From: an uncultured Acetatifactor sp.
GTDB lineage: Bacteria > Bacillota > Clostridia > Lachnospirales > Lachnospiraceae
NCBI GenBank assembly: GCA_934436245.1
Contig: CAKSAM010000051.1
Location: 1 to 13,170, forward strand
Direction of reading: 5' to 3'
DNA: 13,170 nucleotides
This document shows positions 1-6,633 of the stretch, in pieces. The first letter of the stretch is position 1. Each line of letters begins with the position of its first letter. A program made the translations under genes and the position numbers. Under the pieces are notes generated by a model. That model did no database searches. It saw only the letters and a program-made list of their open reading frames with translations, and was not told the origin of the DNA.

Positions 1-64
1 GTTCGACTCTGGCGATTCCTTTCAGTCCTTCAATGGTGTTCTGTAAAATCTGATTTGATATCAT
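1..64 (-). CDS. N-terminus of a possible sugar-diacid (CdaR/PucR-type) transcriptional regulator, cut by the window edge
   Basis: Only the first 21 codons are present, reading MISNQILQNTIEGLKGIARV and one further residue before the edge. The ATG is preceded by AAGGAG at 71-76 with a 6-nt spacer, so the start looks sound. The opening resembles, from memory, the start of Lachnospiraceae proteins annotated as sugar-diacid-recognition/helix-turn-helix regulators. That assignment cannot be tested on so few residues, and the name is not the same protein as the c-di-AMP regulator CdaR encoded further right. The gene has a long 5' leader (about 150 nt) with a strong potential stem and a promoter carrying direct repeats, consistent with a tightly regulated gene. 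The existence of the gene is fairly sure; the function is tentative. Confidence 0.5.
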   Translation of the reverse strand, partial: MISNQILQNTIEGLKGIARVE

Positions 65-115
65 CTTCTGCTCCTTCAGTCCCCAACCATAATTTTCTTT
101 TGCGATAACCCCGGA

Positions 116-218
116 ATGATATGAGGAATCTGCGATCCCTCATGTTTATTAAGGTCTCAAATTCCAAAGCCTTATCATGCAGGCATGAAAGCTTTGACAA
201 ATTGATCCCTCATATCAT
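116..218 (-). promoter_or_regulatory. Structured 5' leader with alternative base pairing
   Basis: On the minus strand ATGATATGAGGGATC (218-204) can pair over 15 bp, with one G-U, with GATTCCTCATATCAT (130-116). A second copy of ATGAGGGATC (143-134) can instead pair over 10 bp with the same GATTCCTCAT across a 3-nt loop. Inside the long stem, CAAAGC/GCTTTG and a CATG-CCTG-CATG hairpin give further nested pairing. The predicted transcription start (about 214) falls at the very beginning of the outer stem, so the element would be the 5' end of the transcript. There is no U-tract after it, and the ribosome binding site is about 40 nt downstream, so neither an attenuator nor direct SD masking is obvious. 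It matches no riboswitch class that I recognise. The pairing is seen in the sequence; the role is inferred. Confidence 0.45.
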
Positions 219-220
219 AC

Positions 221-250
221 ATAATACAAATTTACAAAAAATCTAGTAAA
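221..250 (-). promoter_or_regulatory. Probable promoter of the left-edge gene
   Basis: Minus-strand TTTACT (250-245) and TATTAT (226-221) are separated by 18 nt, in an AT-rich stretch. TATTAT is a 5/6 match to the sigma-A -10 box; the -35 is a weaker match. The -35 box lies inside the proximal copy of a 12-bp direct repeat (244-255). A TATGAT at 219-214 is an alternative -10 but lacks a -35. Confidence 0.4.
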
Positions 251-288
251 AATGCAATAGTTTTTTATGCACTTTTTAGTAAAAATGC
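244..288. repeat. Two direct repeats of TAGTAAAAATGC, 33 bp apart
   Basis: Identical 12-mers occur at 244-255 and 277-288, start-to-start distance 33 bp, close to three helical turns. The proximal copy covers the predicted -35 box of the left-edge gene and the distal one lies upstream. An imperfect inverted version (atgcacttttt, 267-277) lies between them. The arrangement resembles a pair of regulator binding sites on one helix face. The binding protein is unknown. Confidence 0.4.
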
Positions 289-294
289 CATTTT

Positions 295-338
295 CTTTAG
301 AAAAAAGAGTCCGGAAAATGTTTTCTCCGAACTCTTTT
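295..338 (-). terminator. Intrinsic terminator after yjfB
   Basis: On the minus strand AAAAGAGTTCGGAGAAA pairs with TTTTCCGGACTCTTTT (338-303) around a short loop, forming a stem of about 17 bp with two G-U pairs. It is followed by a run of six T before C. It lies about 37 nt after the yjfB stop and ends the minus-strand gene group. The stem is also A/T-flanked on the other side, but no plus-strand gene needs it. Confidence 0.85.
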
Positions 339-375
339 CGTTATAGCGTGTATTCTGTTATCTCTTCATAGTGTA

Positions 376-567
376 TTAAAGCCGCAGATCAATATTGCCA
401 CCCAGCTGAGGAGTTACACTTCTCTCCATTGCTGCGGAGTCGATCAGTTCAACCACTGCCTGTCCCTGTGCCTCCTGGGTATCCATGGCCTTACTAAGCA
501 CCGCCATTCCCACCTTCGTCTGTAAATTATTTGAAGCCATTGACATTGATAATCCTGCAATATCCAT
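376..567 (-). CDS. yjfB: YjfB-type putative motility peptide
   Basis: A 63-aa soluble peptide with no signal sequence or membrane segment. It begins MDIAGLSMSMASNNLQTKVG and carries LSKAMDTQEAQGQAVVELID in the middle, the typical pattern of the small YjfB family (putative motility protein family). In Bacillus subtilis the family member belongs to the motility (sigma-D) regulon; the molecular function is unknown. The short tail after the conserved part (residues 48-63) contains QLGGNIDLRL. AAAGGAA lies 11 nt upstream of the ATG, a rather long spacer. It sits 86 nt after the CvfB-like gene and ahead of a strong terminator, so it is the last gene of its unit. The family call is fairly sure from the length and N-terminal pattern. 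Confidence 0.8.
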   Translation of the reverse strand: MDIAGLSMSMASNNLQTKVGMAVLSKAMDTQEAQGQAVVELIDSAAMERSVTPQLGGNIDLRL

Positions 568-620
568 TGTAATTCACGTTCCTTTCATAGCCTGCAAGCA
601 TTGAACCTGTTTCTATATCC

Positions 621-629
621 ACTATAGCA
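621..629 (-). promoter_or_regulatory. Possible extended -10 promoter for yjfB
   Basis: Minus-strand TGCTATAGT (629-621) matches an extended -10 element (TG-N-TATAAT with one mismatch) about 50 nt upstream of the yjfB start. No -35 box is recognisable at the right distance. If real, it would give yjfB its own transcript in addition to read-through from the CvfB-like gene. Confidence 0.3.
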
Positions 630-653
630 CACTTGTTCCGTTTTTTCTATATA

Positions 654-1499
654 TTATCTGCGGACTCTGCGGATATTTTTTTCTGTGATCTGGATCTTAC
701 CCTCTTTTAACAGGTGTCCCACGGCACGTTTGAACTCGTTCTTGCTCATGCCGGTCTCATGGGTAATGACCTCCGGGGCTGCCTTATCGTTAAAAGGCAG
801 GGAGCCTTCATAGCTGTCCAGCAGTTTTTCGATTTTTTCCGCATCCTTCTGGATCTGCAGATAAGCTTTTTCCCGGATACTCAGCGTCAGTTTACCATCT
901 TCCAGCACTTTTGCCACTCTGGCTGTCACCTGATCCCCGATCTTTAATTCCGCTCCGAATAACTCTTTTTTGGGGATCAATGCGGAAAAGCAGTCATCTA
1001 CCGCCACAAACGCACCGAAATTCTTGCTGATTTCATAAACTCTTCCGGTTACTTTATCATCCTTTTTATACGGGCTGTCCATGCGCAGCTGTTCATAGAC
1101 ATTCATGGTGGCACAAAGTCTTTCACTCTTGTCAATGTAAAGCGCAGCCAACACCTGATCTCCTGCTTTCACCTTACATGTCTGCTGTTTAAATGGCAGG
1201 AACAAATCTTTTTCCAGCCCCCAGTCCAGAAATGCACCTACTTTTCCAACCTGTACTACGGTCAGCAAGGCTGTCTGTCCCATGAGTAGTTTCGGTGTCC
1301 GGATTGTTGCGATCAGGCGGTCACTGGAATCCCGATACAGGAAAACCTCCAGTTCATCCCCCTGCTTTGTTCCCTCTGGCACCTGTTTTGCCGGCAACAA
1401 TACTTTGTCATCCGGTGCACCTTTGGGCGCCAGATATACGCCGAATTCCACTTTTTTCACTACTGTAAGCGTCTGTTTTTCGCCTAATTTTAGTTCCAC
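654..1499 (-). CDS. cvfB: CvfB/YitL-like S1-domain RNA-binding protein
   Basis: A 281-aa cytoplasmic protein built of S1-type OB folds followed by a winged helix, the arrangement of the CvfB/YitL family. The first two S1-like domains lie at about residues 5-65 and 72-135, both with the VGKVGAFLDWG-type strand pattern. A more canonical S1 domain lies at 147-209 (GRVYEISKNFGAFV, then KLTLSIRE). A winged-helix segment at about 225-280 includes FKRAVGHLLKEGKI. Family members bind RNA and influence virulence or stress gene expression in staphylococci; the role in this organism is unknown. Translation starts at GTG, with CAGGAG at 1505-1510 and a 5-nt spacer. The gene lies 80 nt after the thioesterase gene; a sigma-28-like promoter lies in that gap, which would link it to yjfB and motility. 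The length fits the family. Confidence 0.88.
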   Translation of the reverse strand: MELKLGEKQTLTVVKKVEFGVYLAPKGAPDDKVLLPAKQVPEGTKQGDELEVFLYRDSSDRLIATIRTPKLLMGQTALLTVVQVGKVGAFLDWGLEKDLFLPFKQQTCKVKAGDQVLAALYIDKSERLCATMNVYEQLRMDSPYKKDDKVTGRVYEISKNFGAFVAVDDCFSALIPKKELFGAELKIGDQVTARVAKVLEDGKLTLSIREKAYLQIQKDAEKIEKLLDSYEGSLPFNDKAAPEVITHETGMSKNEFKRAVGHLLKEGKIQITEKNIRRVRR

Positions 1500-1504
1500 G
1501 TTTT

Positions 1505-1510
1505 CTCCTG
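1505..1510 (-). promoter_or_regulatory. Ribosome binding site supporting a GTG start
   Basis: Minus-strand CAGGAG lies 5 nt ahead of GTG at 1499-1497. No nearby in-frame ATG fits the family's N-terminus, so this SD decides the start of the CvfB-like gene. Confidence 0.7.
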
Positions 1511-1539
1511 TTCTGACTGTTTCACAGCTTTTGTCTGAG

Positions 1540-1567
1540 TTATCGGTTCCTTTTCATTCTGTTATTA
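1540..1567 (-). promoter_or_regulatory. Possible sigma-28 (SigD/FliA) promoter before the CvfB-like gene
   Basis: Minus-strand ACCGATAA (1547-1540) is close to the flagellar sigma factor -10 consensus GCCGATAA. TAAT (1567-1564, spacer 16) or TAAC (1564-1561, spacer 13) could serve as the TAAA-like -35. The predicted start leaves a leader of about 35 nt before the CAGGAG/GTG. The -10 is good but the -35 is imperfect, so this is a suggestion only. Confidence 0.35.
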
Positions 1568-1579
1568 TCACTACTATCG

Positions 1580-2284
1580 TTATTGTAGAAATTCTACAGA
1601 TACATAGGGTCTGCCTTCCTCATCCTGCAGGCAGATGATATATCCGTTCACTGTCTGCACTACATAAGGATGCAGCACATCATCCAGAAATGCCTGTTTT
1701 TTATATTCCGCACGCATCTGACGGATCACAAAATCATCCGGCAGATATTCCATGGCAATATTCACATATTGCCCGTTATTCACGTGATAGTTGGTATCGA
1801 GATGATGTTTTTTCACCACGATAGGTTCCAGCAGTTCTCCACCCTTCGGTACGGTGATCTTGCGGGGGGCATAATCCATGTCCAGCTTTTCATCTGCTGC
1901 ATAGCCTTTCCGCATCGCTTCATTTACGATCACAGGTTTGCCCGTGGCAACGTCCAGAAGGCTCCATAGGGAGTTAGCCTTTGCGATATATTCACCCTTT
2001 TCATCCAGCATAGCAAAATTACGGTATCCCAGAAATGCTTTTAGTTCATAGGGTAATGTCACGATCCTGACTTTTTCCCCTAATTGCGGATAACGGTTCA
2101 CAACGATCTGCCAGGCAGAAAGCACCCAGACCTGACCGATCTCCTTCATATAGCTGATTCCAAGCCCCACATCTTCCGAATGGAAGGTAGAGCAATCCTG
2201 AAAATAATTCAGCAGGGCATCCAGCGTCAGTTTCCCCTCGCTGTCTGTCTCACTGTAACGTATTCTGCTGTCAAATGCGTACAT
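1580..2284 (-). CDS. Acyl-ACP thioesterase (FatA/TesA-like double hotdog)
   Basis: A 234-aa cytoplasmic enzyme of the bacterial acyl-ACP thioesterase family. It is predicted to hydrolyse acyl-ACP and release free fatty acids from fatty-acid synthesis. Two hotdog halves are visible. The N-terminal half begins YAFDSRIRYSETDSEGKL and continues through LLNYFQDCSTFHSEDVG; the second half begins near residue 152. The active-site signature HHLDTNYHVNNGQYV (160-174) gives Asn165 and His167 of the N-x-H pair. Length matches the short bacterial form, lacking the plant transit peptide. The start has GAAGGAG with a 9-nt spacer. It follows the CPBP protease gene by 51 nt with no terminator between them, so they are probably co-transcribed. 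Chain-length specificity cannot be read from the sequence. Confidence 0.9.
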   Translation of the reverse strand: MYAFDSRIRYSETDSEGKLTLDALLNYFQDCSTFHSEDVGLGISYMKEIGQVWVLSAWQIVVNRYPQLGEKVRIVTLPYELKAFLGYRNFAMLDEKGEYIAKANSLWSLLDVATGKPVIVNEAMRKGYAADEKLDMDYAPRKITVPKGGELLEPIVVKKHHLDTNYHVNNGQYVNIAMEYLPDDFVIRQMRAEYKKQAFLDDVLHPYVVQTVNGYIICLQDEEGRPYVSVEFLQ

Positions 2285-2335
2285 GTATCTTATCTCCTTC
2301 GTCTGCCTGCCACTGTCAGTCCCTGCGGAATGTAT

Positions 2336-3382
2336 TTACATGGACAGCGGAGAGATTCCCAACAGCATCTGCACGATCTCCGGGAACATCTGGACGATGA
2401 TCATAATGAACCAAAAAATACAATAGCAGAGCATTCCGGGATTGCAGATGACGGTTTTGAATCTCTGTCCCTTTGCAATCTGTCCCGGCTCTACTGCAAA
2501 CCTCTTACGAAATACAATAAACAGAACAATTCCTGTAATTACCATGGCAAAAATGAACAATACGTAGATCATATAGCCGATCCAGCCCGGCAGGTACTTC
2601 ATCATGAAATCCATAATTGCCTGAGAATCACCACCGTTCATGACGATCTCCTGATATTCTTCCAGATGGATTGCCTTTAGCAGCAAAACGCTTACCACAG
2701 CTCCCATAAAATTGATGCACATATGTAAGCCAATGGTCACCCTCAGATCTCCGGTTTTCACATACATAAATGCCAGGAATATCCCCAGCAAAAAAGCATA
2801 TGCGAATTGATTCAGATTGCCATGGAACAGTCCAAACATCAGGCCTGATAAGACAATAGCCACTCCCTGTCCATATTTCACAGTACGATCCACGATCAGC
2901 TTGCGGAAAATATATTCCTCCAGAATCGGTGCACAGATCACCATATAGAGAAAGGTAACCATCATGTTGGACTCTGTGGCATAGGTCATCAGTGCATTGT
3001 CCACGGCAGAGCCCTTCAGTGCTCCCACTATTGTAGTGATCAGCGTACCTGCCAGGTTCCCACAGTACATCAGTGCATAGCACATAATCAATGCCACAAC
3101 AAACTGCCCCGGTCTGATACTTTTCTTCGCAGGTGCTTCCCCGGGCATCTGCTTTACCAGTGCGATCAAAGCCGGCATTCCGACAAGATACAGCGGCATC
3201 ACTGCCAGTATCAGATTAATAGTGGTGTTCTCCAGCCATTCCGGTTTCACCGCTCCTACAATACCCATGGTCAGGAACTGCACTGCATAGATGATCAATG
3301 TCCCGATCAGGAATCTCCAGCCAAGGCTGGAAAAATTTTTCTTCAAACTTTTTTCTTCCATTTTTAGTTTTCTCTCCCTCAT
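2336..3382 (-). CDS. CPBP-family intramembrane glutamic protease
   Basis: A 348-aa integral membrane protein of the CPBP (CAAX protease / Abi) family. The three conserved motifs are intact: EEYIFR (Glu155-Glu156, Arg160), the F-x3-H motif Phe183-His187, and His220-x3-Asn224. Hydrophobic segments lie at about residues 21-43, 54-76, 94-118, 141-153, 173-186, 192-208, 213-236, 268-292 and 318-332. The polar loop 239-264 and the last hydrophobic segments extend beyond the core domain. Members cleave or process membrane peptides or act in bacteriocin immunity; the substrate here is unknown. The second in-frame ATG (3361) starts MEEKSLKKN and has GGGAG 12 nt upstream, inside the first codons of the longer form. 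The first ATG at 3382 has only a poor SD. Either may be used. The gene has its own likely promoter. Confidence 0.9.
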   Translation of the reverse strand: MRERKLKMEEKSLKKNFSSLGWRFLIGTLIIYAVQFLTMGIVGAVKPEWLENTTINLILAVMPLYLVGMPALIALVKQMPGEAPAKKSIRPGQFVVALIMCYALMYCGNLAGTLITTIVGALKGSAVDNALMTYATESNMMVTFLYMVICAPILEEYIFRKLIVDRTVKYGQGVAIVLSGLMFGLFHGNLNQFAYAFLLGIFLAFMYVKTGDLRVTIGLHMCINFMGAVVSVLLLKAIHLEEYQEIVMNGGDSQAIMDFMMKYLPGWIGYMIYVLFIFAMVITGIVLFIVFRKRFAVEPGQIAKGQRFKTVICNPGMLCYCIFWFIMIIVQMFPEIVQMLLGISPLSM

Positions 3383-3459
3383 GTCCGTTTACTCTTCTCA
3401 CAGGAAACAATCTCAGCCTGTATGTGATCAGGCTTATTTTCTGCGGATTGGCTCCTTCC

Positions 3460-3488
3460 ATCATAGCATAAATCCTTTGACTACGAAA
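3460..3488 (-). promoter_or_regulatory. Extended -10 promoter for the CPBP protease gene
   Basis: Minus-strand TGCTATGAT (3468-3460) is an extended -10 with one mismatch. At 17 nt the -35 position reads TTTCGT (3488-3483), a poor match. It lies between the ptsH terminator and the CPBP start and leaves a leader of about 70 nt. The same ATGCTATGAT-N-GAA core is found at the ptsH promoter. Confidence 0.5.
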
Positions 3489-3522
3489 CTATTATTTTCC
3501 CCGACAGACAGTTTTCAATCAT

Positions 3523-3557
3523 AGGAAAAGGCTGCGCATTCTGAATATGCACAGCCT
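3523..3557 (-). terminator. Intrinsic terminator after ptsH
   Basis: Minus-strand AGGCTGTGCAT (3557-3547) pairs with ATGCGCAGCCT (3539-3529) over 11 bp including one G-U, around a 7-nt loop. It is followed by TTTTCC. It lies 27 nt after the ptsH stop. The U-run is short but the stem is strong and well placed. Confidence 0.8.
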
Positions 3558-3584
3558 CTGTGATCTTCCTCTATCCTGATCCCG

Positions 3585-3848
3585 TTATTCTCCCAGTCCG
3601 TTCTCCACAGCTTCTACCAGGGTCTTCAGCGCTTCTGCCTCGTCTTCGCCCTCACATACGAATTCGATCTCATCTCCACACTTTACGCAGGCTCCCAATA
3701 CACTGAGCACACTCTTGGCATTTGCGGTATTCTCACGGAATTTAAAGGTGATCAGAGACTTGAACTGCATTGCCTCTTTGCACAGAATTCCGGCAGGGCG
3801 CAGATGCAAACCCGTAGGATTCTTGATTACGACTTTCTGACTTACCAT
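3585..3848 (-). CDS. ptsH: HPr phosphocarrier protein of the PTS
   Basis: An 87-aa cytoplasmic HPr, the carrier that passes phosphate from enzyme I to PTS sugar permeases. Starting at MVSQKVVIKNPTGLHLRPAG places the catalytic histidine exactly at His15 with Arg17 and Pro18. The regulatory serine falls exactly at Ser46 (AKSVL), the site used by HPr kinase in Firmicutes. Both sites make it a true HPr rather than Crh, which lacks His15. An in-frame ATG at 3866 would add six residues, but GGAGGG at 3857-3862 lies 8 nt before the ATG at 3848, so the shorter start is chosen. Three cysteines (23, 54, 57) are a minor oddity. The gene stands alone: own promoter at 3930-3958, own terminator, no ptsI neighbour in view. 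Confidence 0.93.
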   Translation of the reverse strand: MVSQKVVIKNPTGLHLRPAGILCKEAMQFKSLITFKFRENTANAKSVLSVLGACVKCGDEIEFVCEGEDEAEALKTLVEAVENGLGE

Positions 3849-3856
3849 ATAATAAA

Positions 3857-3862
3857 CCCTCC
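3857..3862 (-). promoter_or_regulatory. Ribosome binding site deciding the ptsH start
   Basis: Minus-strand GGAGGG lies 8 nt ahead of the ATG at 3848-3846. It overlaps the first codons of the longer alternative (ATG at 3866), which has no comparable SD. Confidence 0.8.
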
Positions 3863-3929
3863 ACAATCTATATTATTCTGCATTATTTTCTTCCAGTAGG
3901 TTAGAAATTTACTTTCCATTTACATTTCT

Positions 3930-3958
3930 ATCATAGCATGAATGAAAAGCAATCACAA
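3930..3958 (-). promoter_or_regulatory. Promoter of ptsH
   Basis: Minus-strand TTGTGA (3958-3953), a 17-nt spacer and TATGAT (3935-3930) preceded by TGC form a convincing sigma-A promoter with an extended -10. The expected leader is about 75 nt. The glmM-ptsH gap (144 nt) shows no clear terminator before it, so some read-through from glmM is possible. Confidence 0.7.
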
Positions 3959-3992
3959 GGGCTTTTACCAGACAAACTTCGGAATCTGTTTT

Positions 3993-5342
3993 CTAAAACA
4001 TAATATCCTGGATCAGGTTGGCAAGTTTCTGTGCTTCCTCCTGAATTACCTGCTGGTCTTTTCCTTCGATCATAACACGTACCAAAGGCTCTGTTCCCGA
4101 AGGACGGATCAATACACGGCCTTCTCCGGCAAATTGTGCTTCCAGTTTCTGAATTGCTTCTGCGATTTCCGGATATTCCATATATTTTTCTTTTTTATGA
4201 TTGGCTACCTTTGCATTTACCAGTGCCTGAGGCAGTACTTCCATTATCTGTGCCAGTTCGGACAGGGGTTTGCCGGTCTCTACCATTACCTGAAGCAGAT
4301 GCAGTGCACTGAGCAATCCATCTCCTGTAGTATTCTCATCCAGAAAAATAATATGACCGGATTGTTCTCCGCCAAGGCTTGCGCCGATCTCTTTCATGCG
4401 CTCCAGCACATAACGGTCACCTACTTTGGTTTTTTCCATAGTAATACCGTTTTTCTCAGCCATCAGGAAAAATCCCAGATTACTCATAACCGTCGCCACA
4501 ATCGTATCCTTTTTCAGGGTACCTTTGCCCTTCATAAAATTGCCTACGATTGCCATGATCTGGTCACCGTCTACGATCTTGCCGTTCTCATCCACAGCCA
4601 GCAATCTGTCTGCATCACCATCGAATGCCAGGCCTACATTTGCCTTTTCATATACAACCCTTGCCTGCAGTTCTTCCATATGGGTAGATCCGCAATTGGC
4701 ATTGATATTGGTTCCGTCCGGATTGTTATGGATCGCCACTACACTGCCGCCCAATTCCTTCAGGCATTCTACGGAAGTATAGAAAGAAGCTCCTTCTGCA
4801 CAGTCTACCACGATCTTCAATCCTGTTAGATCTACATTTACCGCTCTCATTGCATGGTTGATGTATTCTTCTCTGGCATCAGTGCGATATTTGATCTTGC
4901 CTACACCGGGTCCGATGGGGAATTTAATACCTGGCATATTTTCTCTGATCAGCGCTTCAATCTCATCTTCCAGTGCATCCGGAAGCTTATAACCATTACC
5001 GTCAAAAAATTTGATTCCATTAAATTCTACCGGATTATGGGATGCAGAGATAACAACTCCGGCGTCTACTTTATATTTCTTGGTCAGATAAGCTACTGCG
5101 GGGGTAGGGATCACACCGACATAAATGCAGTTTGCACCTACAGAGCAGGCTCCTGCCATTAATGCATTTGCCAACATGTCACCGGAAATACGTGTATCAC
5201 AGCCCACCATGATCGTAGGCTTATGTTCATTTTCCTTGGTAAGCACATAAGCGCCTGCCTGCCCCAGCTGCATTGCCAGCATCGGGGTCAGTTCCTCATT
5301 GGCAATACCGCGTACTCCATCTGTTCCAAACATTCTAGCCAT
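3993..5342 (-). CDS. glmM: Phosphoglucosamine mutase
   Basis: A 449-aa cytoplasmic enzyme converting glucosamine-6-phosphate to glucosamine-1-phosphate, the step before UDP-GlcNAc and peptidoglycan synthesis. It opens with the family signature FGTDGVRG (5-12). The phosphoserine loop ISASHNP gives catalytic Ser101. The Mg-binding loop DGDADR (241-246), sugar-binding GEQSGH (325-330) and phosphate-binding RPSGTEP (413-419) are all intact. Length is normal for the family. The start at MARMFGTDG has AGAGGG about 8 nt upstream. It follows cdaR by 13 nt, completing the classical Firmicutes cdaA-cdaR-glmM cluster. In other Firmicutes GlmM binds and inhibits CdaA, which links c-di-AMP level to cell-wall precursor supply; the same is inferred here. 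Confidence 0.97.
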   Translation of the reverse strand: MARMFGTDGVRGIANEELTPMLAMQLGQAGAYVLTKENEHKPTIMVGCDTRISGDMLANALMAGACSVGANCIYVGVIPTPAVAYLTKKYKVDAGVVISASHNPVEFNGIKFFDGNGYKLPDALEDEIEALIRENMPGIKFPIGPGVGKIKYRTDAREEYINHAMRAVNVDLTGLKIVVDCAEGASFYTSVECLKELGGSVVAIHNNPDGTNINANCGSTHMEELQARVVYEKANVGLAFDGDADRLLAVDENGKIVDGDQIMAIVGNFMKGKGTLKKDTIVATVMSNLGFFLMAEKNGITMEKTKVGDRYVLERMKEIGASLGGEQSGHIIFLDENTTGDGLLSALHLLQVMVETGKPLSELAQIMEVLPQALVNAKVANHKKEKYMEYPEIAEAIQKLEAQFAGEGRVLIRPSGTEPLVRVMIEGKDQQVIQEEAQKLANLIQDIMF

Positions 5343-5355
5343 TATAAAAGCCCTC

Positions 5356-6633
5356 TCATTCTTTATTTTTCAATTTTATATGGATATTAACATCATTTTC
5401 CACTGTAACATCCTCCGGCAGATTGAATGTCACAGGAATTGTATAGTTGCCGGATGTCATTTCCTCAGCACCATTGTCCTCCATCCATTTCTGCAGATCC
5501 AGAACTCCTGTCACTGTGTTCTCACGCAGAACACTGACGTCTCTATCCAGTCCGGATACTGTAATGTCATAGGTATCTGCCAATGTCACGATCTCCGCTT
5601 CCATTCCTTCGGGTTCACCGCTAATGGTAATATTCTCCGCAGGTATCGACAACTCCTTGGTCTCAACCGGCTCAATATATACCGTTGCAGAAATCTTGCC
5701 ATCAAAACTCTTATCCGCCAGTCTCACATTGGAAGGAAGATACTCTTTCAGGTTGATAATATCCACAAGATTACCGGACTGTCCGGTAATGTTCATACGA
5801 TCTTCCGGTACCGTAATTGCAGAGATTCCCGCCAGTGTGGATGCCGTTCCGGCAATTTTGACTGTGGGTTTGCTGCTCTCCACCTCACCGGTAGCCATAT
5901 ATCCATCCTCCGGCACACCCATATATTTGATTTCCACAGGTACTTCCTTTGTCGCCAGCACTTCAACTGTCATATGCGCCGAATCTACATTTTTCATAAC
6001 ATTCCCATAGCTGAGTTCTTTGCCATCTGCATCATATAGCTTGATATCTACATTTGCCGACAGACTGCTGGTAGAGTCCGCCACATTGATATCCACTCCC
6101 GCATGGTCAATCTGCACGATTGCAGATTTCGGTCCGGTCACTTCAATATTCGTCTGATCCAGTGTTACATTGCCGATCATATAACCGGATGCCACTTCTC
6201 CGATCGTCGTGCTCTCCAGTTTGATCCATTTACTGGCCTTATCTTCCACATTCAGCCTCACAGAATCATGGTTCCCTTTGATTTCCACGGAATCATTACT
6301 GACATTTTCACAATAATAAGTAATTGCGATGGTATTGATATCTGTCAGTTTGCTCATATCCGCTTCTGCCACAATATCACTTCTGCGCAGTTCTGACTTT
6401 ACAATACTCTGCGGACCCGTCACCGTCACTCTTACCAGATTACTGTTATCCAGCACTTCATATACTTTTCCTTCTTGATCCAAAAGATCTGTGTTGATCA
6501 GCTTTACCTGAATATTGTTGAAGGTCACTGTATCCTTCGGGTCATAGATCTGCGCTACCAGGAACCACAACACAAAAGCCAGCACCAGAGAAGCAAGTTT
6601 TAGTCCAAGATTATGTGTCAGTGATTTTTTCAT
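5356..6633 (-). CDS. cdaR: CdaR, YbbR-domain regulator of the diadenylate cyclase
   Basis: A 425-aa protein with one N-terminal membrane segment (about residues 10-29, LGLKLASLVLAFVLWFLVAQ) and a large extracytoplasmic part. That part consists of four YbbR repeats at roughly 32-112, 118-205, 213-303 and 313-420, each with a VTGP/VSG-type turn (for example VTVTGPQSIV and IEVTGPKSAI). In Firmicutes CdaR binds the membrane cyclase CdaA and modulates c-di-AMP production. The start ATG overlaps the cdaA stop as ATGA, which favours translational coupling and equal expression. AAGGAG lies 12 nt upstream. glmM follows 13 nt later. Nothing is missing compared with the usual form. Confidence 0.93.
   Translation of the reverse strand: MKKSLTHNLGLKLASLVLAFVLWFLVAQIYDPKDTVTFNNIQVKLINTDLLDQEGKVYEVLDNSNLVRVTVTGPQSIVKSELRRSDIVAEADMSKLTDINTIAITYYCENVSNDSVEIKGNHDSVRLNVEDKASKWIKLESTTIGEVASGYMIGNVTLDQTNIEVTGPKSAIVQIDHAGVDINVADSTSSLSANVDIKLYDADGKELSYGNVMKNVDSAHMTVEVLATKEVPVEIKYMGVPEDGYMATGEVESSKPTVKIAGTASTLAGISAITVPEDRMNITGQSGNLVDIINLKEYLPSNVRLADKSFDGKISATVYIEPVETKELSIPAENITISGEPEGMEAEIVTLADTYDITVSGLDRDVSVLRENTVTGVLDLQKWMEDNGAEEMTSGNYTIPVTFNLPEDVTVENDVNIHIKLKNKE

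Noticed and set aside
116..218. Known riboswitch (c-di-AMP, c-di-GMP, lysine, purine types) in the leader
   Set aside because: None of the conserved cores that I know for these classes is present, so no known class is claimed.
1584..1598. Perfect palindrome at the thioesterase stop considered as a terminator
   Set aside because: There is a single-base centre and no T-tract after it on either strand, so it does not look like an intrinsic terminator. It is kept only as a possible binding site.
3849..3992. Terminator between glmM and ptsH
   Set aside because: Only a weak CAGA/TCTG pairing follows the glmM stop, with no T-run. I could not support a terminator, although ptsH has its own promoter.
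3942..4829. Plus-strand open frame opposite glmM (295 codons)
   Set aside because: glmM has every catalytic motif on the other strand. The plus-strand translation is Phe/Cys/His/Gln-rich, as expected from antisense reading.
5299..6039. Long plus-strand open frame opposite cdaR (246 codons)
   Set aside because: It lies wholly opposite clearly coding cdaR and glmM sequence, is rich in His, Cys, Arg and Ile, has no domain I recognise, and has no good ribosome binding site. It is a shadow.
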